Counted from the stretch's first letter, positions 32,665 to 42,548 are shown. The stretch: DNA of 53,802 nt from Caldilineaceae bacterium (GCA_018003515.1 JAGNDO010000032.1:1-53802), one strand, 5' to 3'. Program-made: numbers and translations. The notes: a model not told the origin generated them from the sequence alone.

Positions 32665-33474
32665 TTAGGGCAAGGCCAGGGCGATGATGCCGCCTATCTG
32701 CAAGCTGTTCTCGGTGTAGAAGAGAACCCGCACCATATAGCGGGCTGCGATGTCATCCCGCAGGGTTCCTTGCCAGACAAGGCTGTCCCCGACTTTGAAA
32801 TAGGGGTAATCGCCTTCGGGCAGGCCGCCGATCTGGGCACCCCGTTCATCCGTGCCCACATAGCGGAAGGTGGTGCCGGGGATGATGGCCCCCTTGGCCA
32901 CGGTGGAGGTGGAGGGGAACTGGGCCGAACTGCTCAACGCCGGGCTGCCGTTGGTGGGGTTGACATTCTCCACCACCAGCCTATGCACCCCGGCCACCCG
33001 CACGCTGTCGTCGCCCACGGTGTAGATGCGCAGACGGGCGTTGTAGGTGACGCCGTCGATGTTGGGCCAGGGACCGTCGAAATCCAGGGAGTCCCCGGCC
33101 CGGCGGGTGCTACGCAGGCCAGCAATCGTAAATTCCGCCCCGTCGTTGCTCACGGAGATCAGTTGAATGTCCGTGCCGGGGAGGGTCTGGCCTACTTCTA
33201 CTTTGCGCTCCGTGGGGCCGGCGAAGAGTACCCCATTGTCCGGCGCTTGCAGACCGGGCAGATCGTTCAAGCTGGGCAGATTTTGGATCTGGCTCAGATC
33301 CGGCAGTTGCAGATCCTTCAGATAGTCGGGCAGATCCTCCAGATTGGGCAGGGCCAGGTTGGTGGGGATGGGGATGGGCAGGTCGGACATATCGGGCAAT
33401 TCTTGACCAAAGCAGCCAGTGAGCAACCCCGCAGCAACGAGGATCAGTGTCAAGAATCGTAAGCGAATTTGCAT
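32665..33474 (-). CDS. Lipoprotein of unknown function
   Basis: The 269-residue protein has a signal peptide with lipobox LLTGC and lipidation site C21, then a leucine, aspartate and proline repeat region (PIPTNLALPNLEDLPDYLKDL and LPDLSQIQNLPSLNDLPGL), then a beta-rich domain with two or three similar halves. I recognise no family. AAGGA stands before the ATG at 33474. It is the upstream neighbour of the SH3-type membrane protein, and both should face outward. Confidence 0.75.
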   Translation of the reverse strand: MQIRLRFLTLILVAAGLLTGCFGQELPDMSDLPIPIPTNLALPNLEDLPDYLKDLQLPDLSQIQNLPSLNDLPGLQAPDNGVLFAGPTERKVEVGQTLPGTDIQLISVSNDGAEFTIAGLRSTRRAGDSLDFDGPWPNIDGVTYNARLRIYTVGDDSVRVAGVHRLVVENVNPTNGSPALSSSAQFPSTSTVAKGAIIPGTTFRYVGTDERGAQIGGLPEGDYPYFKVGDSLVWQGTLRDDIAARYMVRVLFYTENSLQIGGIIALALP

Positions 33475-33486
33475 AAGAATAGTCCT

Positions 33487-33522
33487 TTTCAATCTTGAAT
33501 CTTCCCAATCTTGAATCTTCTC
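33487..33522. repeat. One-sided word repeat (AATCTTGAATCTTCC)
   Basis: Three near-identical units lie between the lipoprotein start and the stop of the small zincin gene. No inverted arm is present. Confidence 0.5.
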
Positions 33523-33892
33523 AATACGCCCCCAACTCATGCAGCCGCTCATCGCTGATACCGAAGTGGTGGGCGATTTCGTGCAACACCGTGCGCCGGA
33601 TCTGGCTGCGGATGGCTTCATCGTTGGGCGGGGCCACCATCAAAATGGGGCGGCGGAAGATGGTGATCTTGTCCGGCAGCACCAGACCATAGTGACTGGT
33701 GCGCTCGGTGAGGGGGATGCCTTCGTACAGGCCCAGGAGCAGATTGCCCGGTCCAATGTCCACAGAATGGCGCTGGGCCTGGGTCGGCCACTCTTCCACC
33801 AGGATCTCTACGTTTTCCATGTAGCGAAAGAGCGACTCCGGGATGCTCTCGATGGCTTCATCGACTAGGTTTTCGAAATGTTCAAGGTTCAT
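33521..33892 (-). CDS. Small zincin metallopeptidase-like protein
   Basis: The 123-residue protein ends with HEIAHHFGISDERLHELG, an HExxH zinc motif with a downstream glutamate, and contains PGNLLLGLYEGIPLTERT. This is the pattern of the small predicted metallopeptidase family (DUF1025-like) found in many bacteria. Its substrate is unknown and it lacks a signal peptide, so it acts in the cytoplasm. No strong ribosome-binding site is seen before the ATG at 33892. Confidence 0.88.
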   Translation of the reverse strand: MNLEHFENLVDEAIESIPESLFRYMENVEILVEEWPTQAQRHSVDIGPGNLLLGLYEGIPLTERTSHYGLVLPDKITIFRRPILMVAPPNDEAIRSQIRRTVLHEIAHHFGISDERLHELGAY

Positions 33893-33924
33893 GATGTTGG
33901 GGTCGTTGCAGATTCAGTCAACGG

Positions 33925-34168
33925 TTATAATTGGCGTAGTTCTTCACCAAATCGCTCCGGGGACAATTCGATTTCTCGCAGAATTTCTCGAATCAATGGG
34001 CGGGCCAAATCCCGACCGGCGTGATTGGGCACAGTTGTGTACAGTTGTGGTACGCCCATCGGGATGGCGATAGAAGACATGGCTACCCCTCTGGCGCACG
34101 GCAACAAAGCCCAGTTGTCGGAGCAATTTCTCCATTGTTCTGAAATTGATCAGAGGCAGGCGGCTCAC
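33925..34168 (-). pseudogene. hicA: HicA-type toxin broken by a 10-bp tandem duplication
   Basis: The start frame reads MSRLPLINFRTMEKLLRQLG, then QRGSHVFYRHPDGRTT, the normal HicA RNA-binding fold with its catalytic-type histidine. A tandem ten-mer (ACAGTTGTGT/ACAGTTGTGG, 34031-34050 on the plus strand) then shifts the frame. Removing one copy would continue as TVPNHAGRDLARPLIREILR and end at 33925, giving a 77-residue HicA. As read, the toxin lacks its C-terminal half. It overlaps the hicB stop by four bases. Confidence 0.88.
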
Positions 34169-34383
34169 GCAGCGACCTCAATCTGCTGCAATCCAACGAA
34201 GCGGGGCAAGTCGTTGAGAAATCCTGCGGATTCCTCTAAACACAATTCCAGCACCTCTTGAAGGTTTCGCTGTAGCTCATCCAGTGTCGCTCCTTGGCTG
34301 TGCGCACCAGGAAGGCCAGGAATTGTGCCAACATATAGATCTGCCTCTGGATCGAATTCAATATAGGCTGTAAGTGTGCGCAT
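34165..34383 (-). CDS. hicB: HicB-type antitoxin
   Basis: The 72-residue protein has the HicB partial RNase H-like fold: LTAYIEFDPEADLYVGTIPG, GAHSQGATLDELQRNLQEVLEL. There is no separate DNA-binding domain, so it is the short form. GGAGG stands before the ATG at 34383. It precedes the broken hicA and may now be free of a toxin to neutralise. Confidence 0.9.
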   Translation of the reverse strand: MRTLTAYIEFDPEADLYVGTIPGLPGAHSQGATLDELQRNLQEVLELCLEESAGFLNDLPRFVGLQQIEVAA

Positions 34384-34722
34384 AATTATCGTTATCCTCC
34401 AAGATGGCTTCTCTAGGATCTATACACGACGCCGAACAATGATCCATCGCGGAGAGTATTGAGTTCGCCTGGGAGAAAGACGAAAATAACTCGACGCTTC
34501 TCCACGCTCTCTGCGGTTTGAATGTTTTTGTAACAGTGTGAATGTACCCCTGAACGACAAAATTGTCCAATATCCGCAAGAAAACTGACAGGGGCGGCGG
34601 CGTCAGGGTGTGATAGAATTCTTCGAGCATCTATCCTGCCCCATCGCCGCCCTCATCGTCATCCCATTGCCGCACCGAACCCGTGGCCCAAAATCTTTCC
34701 GTCCGAGGAAGTTGACGAATCC
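34384..34722. other. 339-base divergent intergenic region
   Basis: This region separates hicB from the subtilase gene and is more AT-rich than its flanks. A TAGAAT box at 34612-34617 could be the -10 of the subtilase promoter, but no good -35 stands 16-18 bases upstream. I see no dispersed repeat or coding frame. Confidence 0.5.
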
Positions 34723-37263
34723 ATGCGAAGAATCGTACTCCTGGTTTTTTGTTTTATTCTGCTTGCGCCCGTCGTCGCGCCGGGTCGGTTGACCGCGGCC
34801 CAAATCAACGATCAACCGACCGGTCTTTTGGTGCAGGTCAGTGCCGAGCCTGGCGGCGATGAAGCGGATCTGCGCGCCACCTTGGACCGTCTGGCCCAGG
34901 CCCAGGGGATGCGGGTGGTGCGGGTCTGGCCCCACCTGCGTGCGGGGCTGCTCCACCCCGGCGCGGATCTGACCAGCGTGGCGATCCCCGATGCCCAAAT
35001 CACCACGGCTCGTCAACAAGCGCTGATGGCCGATCCGGCCGTCGTGCTGGTTGAGCTTGACGCGCCGGTCTACGCCGCGGATGGCTGGCCGGCCCGGTCT
35101 GTTTCCGCCCAGGCTGGCATTTTTGACCAGCCCAATGATCCCAGCCTCCCGGAACAATACGCCTTGAGCCGTATCAACGCCTTTGGCGGCTGGGGCATCA
35201 GCCAGGGCAGCCCGGCCATGACTGTGGCCGTGATCGATAGCGGCTATGATCTCGACCACGAGGACATCGACCCGGCTTCGGCGTGGGTCAATCAGGCCGA
35301 GGCGGTCGGTCTTCCCGATGTGGATGACGACAACAACGGCTATGTGGATGACATCAATGGCTGGGATTTTATCGAGCATGACGGGGTCACCAATGACCCC
35401 TATGGCCACGGCACCCATGTGGGCGGGGTGATTGGCGCGGCCACGGACAACGGCGTGGGCGTCGCCAGTGTGGGGCGGAATCTGCGGGTGATGCCCCTGC
35501 GCATCTTGGATCAAACCGGGCGGGGCAGCATCTCCGGTCTGCTGGACGCCCTGGCCTATGCCACGGCCCAAGGGGTGCGGGTCATCAACCTCAGCCTTGT
35601 GACTACCACGGACTCGGCCACCTTGCACGCCGGTATCCAGGCTGTGGCGAGCCAGGGCATCTTGCTTGTGGCCGCATCTGGCAATGCGGGCGCGTCGGTC
35701 AACAGCTACTTCCCCGCCGCCTGGGCCGAGGTCTTCACCGTGGCCGCCACGGATAGCGCCGACAAAGTGACCCTTTTTAGCAACTATGGCGAGGCCATTG
35801 ATGTGGGCGCGCCCGGTTCGGCCATCATCAGCACCTATAAAAACAATAGCTACTATTCAAACAGCGGCACCAGCATGGCCACCCCCCACGTCTCCGCCCT
35901 GGCCGGGCTGCTGCTCAGTCTGCGCCCGGATCTCTCCTTGGTCCAGTTGACGGATCTAATCCGCGCCACAGCGGAAGATGTCAACGCGATCAATTATCCG
36001 GGCCGGGATAACTATTTGGGCGATGGGCGGATTGATCTGCTGGCAGCCCTGTCAGCGGCCTCTTCTGGACTGGTTTTTAGTACGGAAGCTGACACTCCAC
36101 TGCCATTCCAAGAGACCGGAGAAATTAAAATTAGGGTCGAGACGACGAATGGGATCCCATCTCAGGGCACGATAGTTACCTACACCCTCTTTCATCAGGA
36201 GGGTAGTCGTTTGACGAATGCCACGCTGACAGGAGATTTGATCACAAATTTAGAGGGCAAAGGGGTCATCAGCGCCACGGTTCCCCTATCCCAGAACATA
36301 TCTGCTCTGAACTTGGTGGCTGGTCAGGCCACGACCACCTTTTTGGCAGGATCGCCTGCATCGATTCTCATCTCTTCGCATCCATCTCAGGTAATAGCTG
36401 ACGGCATCAGCACAAGTGTAGTTATGGTCAAAGTCAAGGATATCTTTGCCAGCCCAATACCCAACCAGATCGTCACCTTCACAACGAGTCTAGGTAGCGT
36501 TACCAATTTAGCTATGACGAATGCCAGTGGTATTGCTAGCGGGACATTAACATCAGGGATTATTCCCGGAGCAGCGGTAGTTACCGCTACAGTGGATATG
36601 ATTCATAAGAATACCACGATTAACCTTGTGGCTGGCCCCCCCGCGTCGATTGTCATGACTTCGCATCTATCTCTGATAATAGCTGACGGTTCCAGCACAA
36701 GTGTGATTACGGCCACGGTCAAGGACGTTTTCGAAAACCCGATACCTAACCAAGTCATCACCTTCACGACGAATTTGGGTAGTATAACTAGTTCGGCCCT
36801 GACGAATGATCGTGGTATAGCAAGTGGGACGTTAACCTCAGGGACGGCCCCCGGTACAGCGGTGGTCACCGCCGTAGTGAATACAATTAGTGAAAGCACC
36901 ACAGTTATCTTTGCGGTGGGATCTCCCGCATCGATTTTCATGACTTCACATCCGTCTCAGATAGTAGCTAACGGCATCAGCACAAGCATGGTTACGGCTA
37001 CGGTTAAAGATATCTTCGACAATCCAGTGCCTAACCAGGTTGTCACCTTCGCTACGAATCTGGGTAGCGTAAACAATGCGGCATTGACGAATGCTCGTGG
37101 TATAGCAATCGGGACGCTAACCGCAGGAACGGTCACCGGTATAGCGATTGTTACAGCTAGGGCGGGCGACGCCAGAGCAGACATAGAAGTTGACTTGGTA
37201 AGGAATAGAATCTACTTGCCCTCGATCTTTCTTGAACGTCTCAACAACCTTCGTGCCAAATAG
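34723..37263 (+). CDS. Secreted subtilisin-like protease with Ig-like repeats
   Basis: The 846-residue protein has a signal peptide (RIVLLVFCFILLAPVVA), an inhibitor-like propeptide to about residue 130, and a peptidase S8 domain with the triad D in VAVIDSGYD, H in YGHGTHVGG and S in GTSMATPHVS (about 168, 229 and 384). From about residue 455 follow four invasin/BIG1-like beta domains of about 95 residues; three start SPASI or PPASI and share VKDIF..P.PNQ.VTF.T.LGS. The repeat region is visibly richer in A and T than the catalytic part. Confidence 0.93.
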   Translation: MRRIVLLVFCFILLAPVVAPGRLTAAQINDQPTGLLVQVSAEPGGDEADLRATLDRLAQAQGMRVVRVWPHLRAGLLHPGADLTSVAIPDAQITTARQQALMADPAVVLVELDAPVYAADGWPARSVSAQAGIFDQPNDPSLPEQYALSRINAFGGWGISQGSPAMTVAVIDSGYDLDHEDIDPASAWVNQAEAVGLPDVDDDNNGYVDDINGWDFIEHDGVTNDPYGHGTHVGGVIGAATDNGVGVASVGRNLRVMPLRILDQTGRGSISGLLDALAYATAQGVRVINLSLVTTTDSATLHAGIQAVASQGILLVAASGNAGASVNSYFPAAWAEVFTVAATDSADKVTLFSNYGEAIDVGAPGSAIISTYKNNSYYSNSGTSMATPHVSALAGLLLSLRPDLSLVQLTDLIRATAEDVNAINYPGRDNYLGDGRIDLLAALSAASSGLVFSTEADTPLPFQETGEIKIRVETTNGIPSQGTIVTYTLFHQEGSRLTNATLTGDLITNLEGKGVISATVPLSQNISALNLVAGQATTTFLAGSPASILISSHPSQVIADGISTSVVMVKVKDIFASPIPNQIVTFTTSLGSVTNLAMTNASGIASGTLTSGIIPGAAVVTATVDMIHKNTTINLVAGPPASIVMTSHLSLIIADGSSTSVITATVKDVFENPIPNQVITFTTNLGSITSSALTNDRGIASGTLTSGTAPGTAVVTAVVNTISESTTVIFAVGSPASIFMTSHPSQIVANGISTSMVTATVKDIFDNPVPNQVVTFATNLGSVNNAALTNARGIAIGTLTAGTVTGIAIVTARAGDARADIEVDLVRNRIYLPSIFLERLNNLRAK

Positions 37264-37264
37264 T

Positions 37265-37302
37265 ACCGAGGAGAACGTACCAGAGGGTGCAGGCTCCTCG
37301 GT
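37265..37302. terminator. Hairpin after the subtilase gene, family M-like
   Basis: ACCGAGGAG and CTCCTCGGT form a 9-bp stem right after the stop codon. The loop shares GTGCAGG with the hairpin at 29339-29400, so it may be a dispersed repeat that serves as terminator. Confidence 0.5.
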
Positions 37303-37368
37303 TCAGCTTGTTTGAATGCATCTAAAACCACGCATTCTCCCTATAGCGCTACAAAGTCCGCCAACGAC

Positions 37369-37403
37369 AAAGCCCCCAATCCGTTAGCCGGATTGGGGGC
37401 TTT
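37369..37403. terminator. 15-bp stem hairpin after yggT
   Basis: AAAGCCCCCAATCCG and CGGATTGGGGGCTTT are exact reverse complements around TTAGC. Read on the minus strand it lies 26 bases beyond the yggT stop and can end that operon. Confidence 0.7.
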
Positions 37404-37428
37404 ATGGTTGGCAAAGGCGATTAGCGCA

Positions 37429-37689
37429 TCACCCGCCCCGGGCCGACTGCTCCAAGAAGTTCTGGATAAAGCTGAGGACCAACAGCACAACGATGGGCGA
37501 AATATCGATCATGCCGATGGGCGGAATGATGCGGCGAGCCGGTTCTAGCACCGGGTCGGTGATGCGGGCCAGCATCTGCACGGCGGGATGATAGGGATCC
37601 AAACCGGGAATCCATGTGAGTATGATGCGGGCAAAGATGGCAAACGTGTAGATTTGTAGCAGAAAAGCAAGCAGTCCAAAAATATTCAT
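37429..37689 (-). CDS. yggT: YggT-family membrane protein
   Basis: The 86-residue protein has two membrane helices and the family features [27 protein letters not shown] and [13 protein letters not shown]. YggT proteins are linked to cell-division or osmotic functions in some bacteria; the molecular role is not settled. It overlaps proC by four bases (ATGA), completing the common yggS-proC-yggT order. Confidence 0.92.
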   Translation of the reverse strand: MNIFGLLAFLLQIYTFAIFARIILTWIPGLDPYHPAVQMLARITDPVLEPARRIIPPIGMIDISPIVVLLVLSFIQNFLEQSARGG

Positions 37690-38519
37690 ATTCCATTTTT
37701 CTCGCTGAGTGCGCCCAGCTCTTGGCTGCGGCGGTAGGCGGCGAAGATTGCGCGACTGAGAACCGTGCGCAACCCTCCTTTTTCCAATTCGTAAAGACCG
37801 GCGGCCGTGGTGCCCCCCGGACTTGTGACCTGATTCTTCAGTTCGGCGGGATGCTCGGACGTAGCCTTAAAGAGCGCCACACTCCCTTCCAAAGTCTGAA
37901 TCACCAACTTGCCGGCATCCCGGCGGCTAAAGCCCATGTGGACCCCGGCGTCGATCAGGGCTTCGATAAAGAGAAAGATAAAGCCAGGGCCAGATCCACT
38001 CAAGGCCGTGGCCATGTCCAGATAGCTCTCCTCTTCCATAAAGAGCTGTTCGCCCAAGGCCCCCAGGATGACTTCGGCGTAGGCTTTCTGTTTGTCCGTC
38101 ACCGCCGGGGTGCTGGTCCACACGGTGATGCCTTTGCCCAGTTGGCCCGGCGTGTTGGGCATGGCCCGCACAATGCGGTCATGGCCCATGGCCCGGCGCA
38201 ACACAGAGATGGGCGACCCGGCCAGAATGCTCAAGATCAACGTGCTGGGGCGGATGTTGCCATGAAGCTGCTGGCCCACTTTGGTCAACACCTGGGGCTT
38301 GACGCTCAAAACAATGATGTTGGCGTCCTGGATGGCCTCCAGATTGTCCCCCGTGGCATGGACGCCATAGGTCTCCCGCAGGAACTCGAGGCGGGGCGGC
38401 CAGGGATCGCTGACCCGGATCTGGCCTGGCTCGGTCAGCCCCTGGGCCAGAATGCCCTTGATCATGGCCGTTCCCATGGTGCCCCCGCCGATGAAGGCGA
38501 TGGTGGTATCTTTCAACAT
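37686..38519 (-). CDS. proC: Pyrroline-5-carboxylate reductase
   Basis: The 277-residue enzyme has the NAD(P)-binding [16 protein letters not shown] at residues 9-24, [14 protein letters not shown] in the middle and the signature SGSGPGFIF...[10 protein letters not shown] near the end. It makes the last step of proline synthesis, reducing pyrroline-5-carboxylate. It stands between yggS and yggT. A family A repeat lies before its start. Confidence 0.95.
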   Translation of the reverse strand: MLKDTTIAFIGGGTMGTAMIKGILAQGLTEPGQIRVSDPWPPRLEFLRETYGVHATGDNLEAIQDANIIVLSVKPQVLTKVGQQLHGNIRPSTLILSILAGSPISVLRRAMGHDRIVRAMPNTPGQLGKGITVWTSTPAVTDKQKAYAEVILGALGEQLFMEEESYLDMATALSGSGPGFIFLFIEALIDAGVHMGFSRRDAGKLVIQTLEGSVALFKATSEHPAELKNQVTSPGGTTAAGLYELEKGGLRTVLSRAIFAAYRRSQELGALSEKNGI

Positions 38520-38541
38520 GCGTCTAGTCTCTCACTCTCTT

Positions 38542-38673
38542 GTAAGTGCAAAATCACCCCCTCCCAGCCTCCCCCAGATTGGGGGAGGAGCCAGATCGCC
38601 GTAGACGAAAGTCCGGTAAACCTGATCTGTCCCCTCCCCAATCTGGGGAGGGTTAGGGTGGGGTTAGCAGTTG
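38542..38673. repeat. Dispersed inverted repeat, family A (copy 3)
   Basis: It carries CACCCCCTCCCAGCCTCCCC and GGGGAGGGTTAGGGTGGGG, the reverse complement of copies 1 and 2. It fills the gap between the yggS stop and the proC start in what is otherwise a tight operon. Confidence 0.85.
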
Positions 38674-39432
38674 CTACGCTCTTGGGCTGAAAATAGCCGT
38701 GCCGATGCGAACCAGGGTGGCCCCTTCTTCGATGGCCACCTCAAAATCGTTGGTCATGCCCATGGACAGATGGGGCAGGGCCAGGTCGGGGAAGCGGGTG
38801 CGTAGCTCGTCCCGCAGCAGACGCAGACCCCGAAAGACCGGGCGGGTCTCCTCCGGGTCATCCACAAAGGGGGCCATAGTCATCAACCCCTGGATCTGGA
38901 TGCCCTCGAACTTGCGCATGGCCGCCACCCCGTCCGCCAAAGTCTCTGGGGTGAAGCCGTGCTTGCTCTCCTCGCCGCTGACGTTCACCTCCGCCAGCAC
39001 GGGCATGACCATCCCGGCGGCCAGGGCCGTGTCGCTGAGGATGCGGGCGATCTTGACCCGATCCACGCTGTGGACCAGGACCAGGGGACCGATCACCTGC
39101 TCGGCCTTGCGACTCTGGATGCTACCGATGAAGTGCCAGCGGATGGGGGGCGTGCCCTTGTCCCAGCCCAGATTTTGGGCGAGGACGATCTTCATCCACA
39201 GTTCGTTTAGGCGATTTTCGCCAAAGTCCGCCTGGCCGGCGTCCAGGGCCGCACGGATCATGGCCGAGGGGCGGGTCTTGCTCACCGCCACCAAGGTGAT
39301 TTCGCCGGGATCTCGGCCAACCCGTTGCGCCGCCGCGCCCATCCGATTGCGGACGTCAGCCAAATTGGCCTGTATGTCCGCGGCACTGGGTTGTTGAAGG
39401 TCGGGCTGCTTTTCGGCTTCTTGCGAGATCAC
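38674..39432 (-). CDS. yggS: PLP homeostasis protein, YggS family
   Basis: The 252-residue protein has the PLP-binding lysine in LVAVSKTRP, then [33 protein letters not shown] and [16 protein letters not shown], all typical of YggS/PLPBP, which carries pyridoxal phosphate and balances its pool. The start is uncertain: GTG at 39432 gives the usual length, while an ATG at 39483 would begin inside the hairpin at 39472-39518. Its stop abuts a family A repeat before proC. Confidence 0.9.
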   Translation of the reverse strand: MISQEAEKQPDLQQPSAADIQANLADVRNRMGAAAQRVGRDPGEITLVAVSKTRPSAMIRAALDAGQADFGENRLNELWMKIVLAQNLGWDKGTPPIRWHFIGSIQSRKAEQVIGPLVLVHSVDRVKIARILSDTALAAGMVMPVLAEVNVSGEESKHGFTPETLADGVAAMRKFEGIQIQGLMTMAPFVDDPEETRPVFRGLRLLRDELRTRFPDLALPHLSMGMTNDFEVAIEEGATLVRIGTAIFSPRA

Positions 39433-39471
39433 GAATATATCCAAACGGTTGAAAAAGATGTTGCGGGCGCA

Positions 39472-39518
39472 ACACGGCCCCAAACCCTTGGGATTGTACC
39501 AGGGGTTTGGGGCCGTGT
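39472..39518. terminator. Hairpin between two minus-strand genes
   Basis: ACACGGCCCCAAACCC and GGGTTTGGGGCCGTGT are 16-bp inverted repeats. It lies 31 bases beyond the stop of the gene at 39549 and just before yggS, so it most likely ends the former transcript. Confidence 0.65.
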
Positions 39519-39548
39519 AAAGAATGCTGGGTTCCTTTGCCCCCGAAA

Positions 39549-40895
39549 TCAGGCCATCTGTTGGGGCGGGCTGGGCGGGGCCTCACGGGTGCCGCCGCTG
39601 CGGGGAGCCGTCACAAATTGAACGTTGCCCCAGTCACCCACCCGCACAAAGTAGACCCGCACTTCGCCGCTGGCCAGGTTCTCGGCTCGCTGGCCGATGT
39701 GGGCCTGGCCGTCCAGGTCGATGTCAAACTCGCCGGAGTTGGGCACAAAGCCGTGGGCAAAGATCACCTTTTGCAAGGCCGCATCCGGGTTGAACTGGAT
39801 CACCTGCTTCTGGGCGGCCACCTGGACCAGCTTTTGCTCTCGCGAAAGGACGGGCGGTGCCACGACTGGAATGGGCGTTGGGGCCGGAGGTGCTGGCGGC
39901 GCAGGCACGGGCGGCGGGGGCATGAAAATGGGGGCCTGTCGATTGAAGACCAGGGGCGCGGGCTGGCTCCACAGGCTGGCAAAGCGATGGTTGGGCGAGG
40001 AGCCGATGGGCGGGGCCGGCGGCTGCTCCGAGCGCATGCGTCCCCGCACAAAGTAGGTTGTCTCTGTGCTGGCGCTGGTGGTCAACGCCGCCTGGCCGCC
40101 AGGCACCCCGGCCTGCCAATTCTGCCACGCGCCTTCGGCCCCCTGGCGGAATTGTAGATCGTAGAGCGGGCGGAAGGTTCCGGCGGGGATGCTGTCGATC
40201 ATGGCCCCCTGCGCGCCGCCCCAGGCCACGGTGGCCGATTGGCCATCCACCCGCTGGGGGACGGTCAGGGCCAGGGCAGGGGCCTCCACCAGTTTGAAGC
40301 CGTCGATAAAGCCGTGGTTCCCATGCCAGCGGAAGGGGCTGTTGATGCGGCCAAAGACGGTCATGGTGCCGGCCTGGGCCTGGGCCGTCACGGTCATCTG
40401 CGCCCAGCCGATGCGCTGCCCGTCCCGGCTGACGAAGTTGCGCCGATCTTCGCTCCACACCACACTGGCGGCCCGGGGATCCGTGCCCCCTGTGGGGTCC
40501 AGGCCGATCATCTTGGCCATGTAGAAGCCCTCTGGACAATCGTTGGGCATGGTGCTGCCGCCGCACAGGGTCAACAGCCAGGCGCTGAGGCAGTATTGCT
40601 TGCCCGGCGTCACCTGCACTTGCTGATGCACGGAGACATCAAAGGGCTTGCCCGGCTGGTCGGTCCACTCCAGATCGTGGGCGAAGACCACAATGCTGTC
40701 GTTGCCCTCGATCTTCTCCACGTGGGCACCGCCGCCGCAGTTGCCATTGTTAAAGTGCATACTGGCACTGTAAACCCACGGGGTGCCGTTGATGAACGTC
40801 ACCGTCCACCCCACGGGGATCTTCATGGTGCCGCCCTGGGGCGCGGCCAGATCGGCGATACCGGCGCTACATTCAAAACTAGGGTTGGTAAGCAT
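39549..40895 (-). CDS. Beta-rich protein of unknown function with proline-rich linker
   Basis: The 448-residue protein begins [19 protein letters not shown] with a galactose-binding-like or CBM-type beta domain (about residues 1-220), a second beta domain (about 225-310), a linker of proline, alanine and valine ([20 protein letters not shown]), and a C-terminal domain to 448. There is no signal peptide. Similar N-terminal domains bind sugars in glycoside hydrolases, but no catalytic domain is seen. The start is uncertain: the ATG at 40895 has GGAG some eleven bases upstream. I do not recognise the family. Confidence 0.7.
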   Translation of the reverse strand: MLTNPSFECSAGIADLAAPQGGTMKIPVGWTVTFINGTPWVYSASMHFNNGNCGGGAHVEKIEGNDSIVVFAHDLEWTDQPGKPFDVSVHQQVQVTPGKQYCLSAWLLTLCGGSTMPNDCPEGFYMAKMIGLDPTGGTDPRAASVVWSEDRRNFVSRDGQRIGWAQMTVTAQAQAGTMTVFGRINSPFRWHGNHGFIDGFKLVEAPALALTVPQRVDGQSATVAWGGAQGAMIDSIPAGTFRPLYDLQFRQGAEGAWQNWQAGVPGGQAALTTSASTETTYFVRGRMRSEQPPAPPIGSSPNHRFASLWSQPAPLVFNRQAPIFMPPPPVPAPPAPPAPTPIPVVAPPVLSREQKLVQVAAQKQVIQFNPDAALQKVIFAHGFVPNSGEFDIDLDGQAHIGQRAENLASGEVRVYFVRVGDWGNVQFVTAPRSGGTREAPPSPPQQMA

Positions 40896-41019
40896 AGGAA
40901 TCAAGACTCCTTTTGGGGAACGTGAATTGATGGTGCGGGACAAGAAAGGCAGAGGGGCATTATACCGGGGATTGGCACTTCGTTCAAGGAGCTAAAAAGT
41001 GGGGGGATCGGTGCAGGGG

Positions 41020-41835
41020 TTAGTCCAACCAAGCCATCAGGCTAAACAGCCCGCACTGCCCCTTCTCTGCCCGATGGCTGAAGAAATCTGCCGTGTTTTG
41101 AGCCGTGTCGATGCCGCTGATCTCGATATTGTCCGGCTTCACCCCGGCCTCGATCAACTGGGCGGCGTTGGCCTGCCACAGATCCAAATGCAGCCGTCCG
41201 TTGGTGTTGGGGCCGCTGAGGAAACGGTCGGGCCGGGTCAGCTTGGCCCGCACCCTGTCCACCACATCCTCCCCCACCTCGTAGCTCTCCGGCCCGATGC
41301 TGGGGCCGATGCCCACCATCACATCTGCCGGGTCCGTGCCATAGGCTGCCTGCATGGCCCACAAGGTCGCCAGCGCGGTCCCGTTCACCGTCCCCTGCCA
41401 GCCAGCGTGGCAGGCACCCAGGGCATGGTGGCCCGCATCATACAGCAAGATCGGTACACAGTCCGCAAAGACCAAACTCAGGGGCAACCCCACCTCGTCG
41501 GTGATCAGCCCATCCGTGGCCGATTGCCACTGGCCAGCGTCGTCCCACGTCACCTTGGCCACCCCCGTGCCGTGGACCTGGCGACAGCGCACCGGGTGGG
41601 CTGGGTCCACGCCCACGGCCTCGCAGAAGAGGCCGAAGTTGGCCGCCGTGCGTTCCGGCGTGTCCCCCCGGCTGACGCTAAAATTCAGACTCGTCCACGG
41701 CGCGGGGGAGACTCCGCCGTGCCGGGTGCTGACATGGGCGTGGATGGGGAGATCCGAGAGGTTATCGAAGGTATAGGTGACGACGCCGTTGGGGTGAGTG
41801 ATGCGGTGCATGGGGTTCCCATCTTCCCTTGTCAT
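41020..41835 (-). CDS. pgeF: Peptidoglycan editing factor, laccase-domain protein
   Basis: The 271-residue protein has the YfiH/PgeF signature: HVSTRHGGVS, NFSVSRGDTPE, CRQVHGTGV, VFADCVPILLYD and ACHAGWQGTVNG with the zinc-binding cysteines and histidines. It is a purine nucleoside phosphorylase or editing factor acting on wrongly made wall precursors in the cytoplasm. The ATG at 41835 overlaps the restriction gene stop (ATGA); an inner ATG at 41811 matches the start of the duplicated fragment at 43845 and may be the ancestral one. The first 50 codons are duplicated 2 kb upstream. Confidence 0.93.
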   Translation of the reverse strand: MTREDGNPMHRITHPNGVVTYTFDNLSDLPIHAHVSTRHGGVSPAPWTSLNFSVSRGDTPERTAANFGLFCEAVGVDPAHPVRCRQVHGTGVAKVTWDDAGQWQSATDGLITDEVGLPLSLVFADCVPILLYDAGHHALGACHAGWQGTVNGTALATLWAMQAAYGTDPADVMVGIGPSIGPESYEVGEDVVDRVRAKLTRPDRFLSGPNTNGRLHLDLWQANAAQLIEAGVKPDNIEISGIDTAQNTADFFSHRAEKGQCGLFSLMAWLD

Positions 41836-42548
41836 TCAGACCACTCGAATGCAGAGCCATCAAGGTCAACATGTTGAACCCGCCACCCGGCCTTGGCTTT
41901 GAGTCTGGCGAAGGCAAGTCTGACCCGAAAGACCTCTCCTCGACTGGGGGCATTGCGTCCTGCCAGCCAGATCGAATCTGTGGCGGAGGGGTTGTACTTT
42001 TCCTGCAACAGACCGTTCGGCAAGCCGGCAATCGTGATGGACCGAAGCCGGTTGTTGCCCTCTGACGGAGATTCATAGTTGTACTTCACAAATACCGTTG
42101 TTGTGATGTAGGTATCGCCGTTGATGTGCAGAATGCTGGGAAGCTCGCCTTGAACTTCGACTACTTCGTTCGCCCGTTCCTGACGCACTTTCAGGGAGAA
42201 TTGGGACGTTTGAAGGGTGGCAGTTTTCTGGCCGCTGATTTTTTCTGCTTTTGAATCAACGAATAGCGCTTGCTTGACAGCATATTCCGGGTGAAACAGA
42301 TATCGCGCACGCTTGTAGTCGATTTTCCCAAACAGGCGCTTGTCTATCTTAGCTGTACCCATTCGATCCAATGCTTCCCGTGTGATGTCTTCACCGATGT
42401 CTGCAACCAGATCGCTTTCTCGATGAAATATCTCGGCAGCCGTCTCGCGATAGTCATAGATTGCCTGAACGACAAGACGTAACGACGCTTTCTCGATTTC
42501 CTCCAGCCTGCGGAGGTCATTGCCCAATGAGTATGGATCGATCAGCAT
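41832..42548 (-). CDS. SfiI-like type II restriction endonuclease
   Basis: The 238-residue protein resembles SfiI along its length: LEEIEKASLRLVVQAIYDY near the start, GKIDYKRARYL...ALFVDSKAE at about residues 74-101, and EKYNPSATDS...PSRGEVFRVRLAFARLK near the end. SfiI cuts GGCCNNNNNGGCC as a tetramer bound to two sites; whether this enzyme keeps that specificity is inference. It follows the methyltransferase directly, the start being one base from its stop, and is coupled to pgeF. Confidence 0.8.
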   Translation of the reverse strand: MLIDPYSLGNDLRRLEEIEKASLRLVVQAIYDYRETAAEIFHRESDLVADIGEDITREALDRMGTAKIDKRLFGKIDYKRARYLFHPEYAVKQALFVDSKAEKISGQKTATLQTSQFSLKVRQERANEVVEVQGELPSILHINGDTYITTTVFVKYNYESPSEGNNRLRSITIAGLPNGLLQEKYNPSATDSIWLAGRNAPSRGEVFRVRLAFARLKAKAGWRVQHVDLDGSAFEWSE

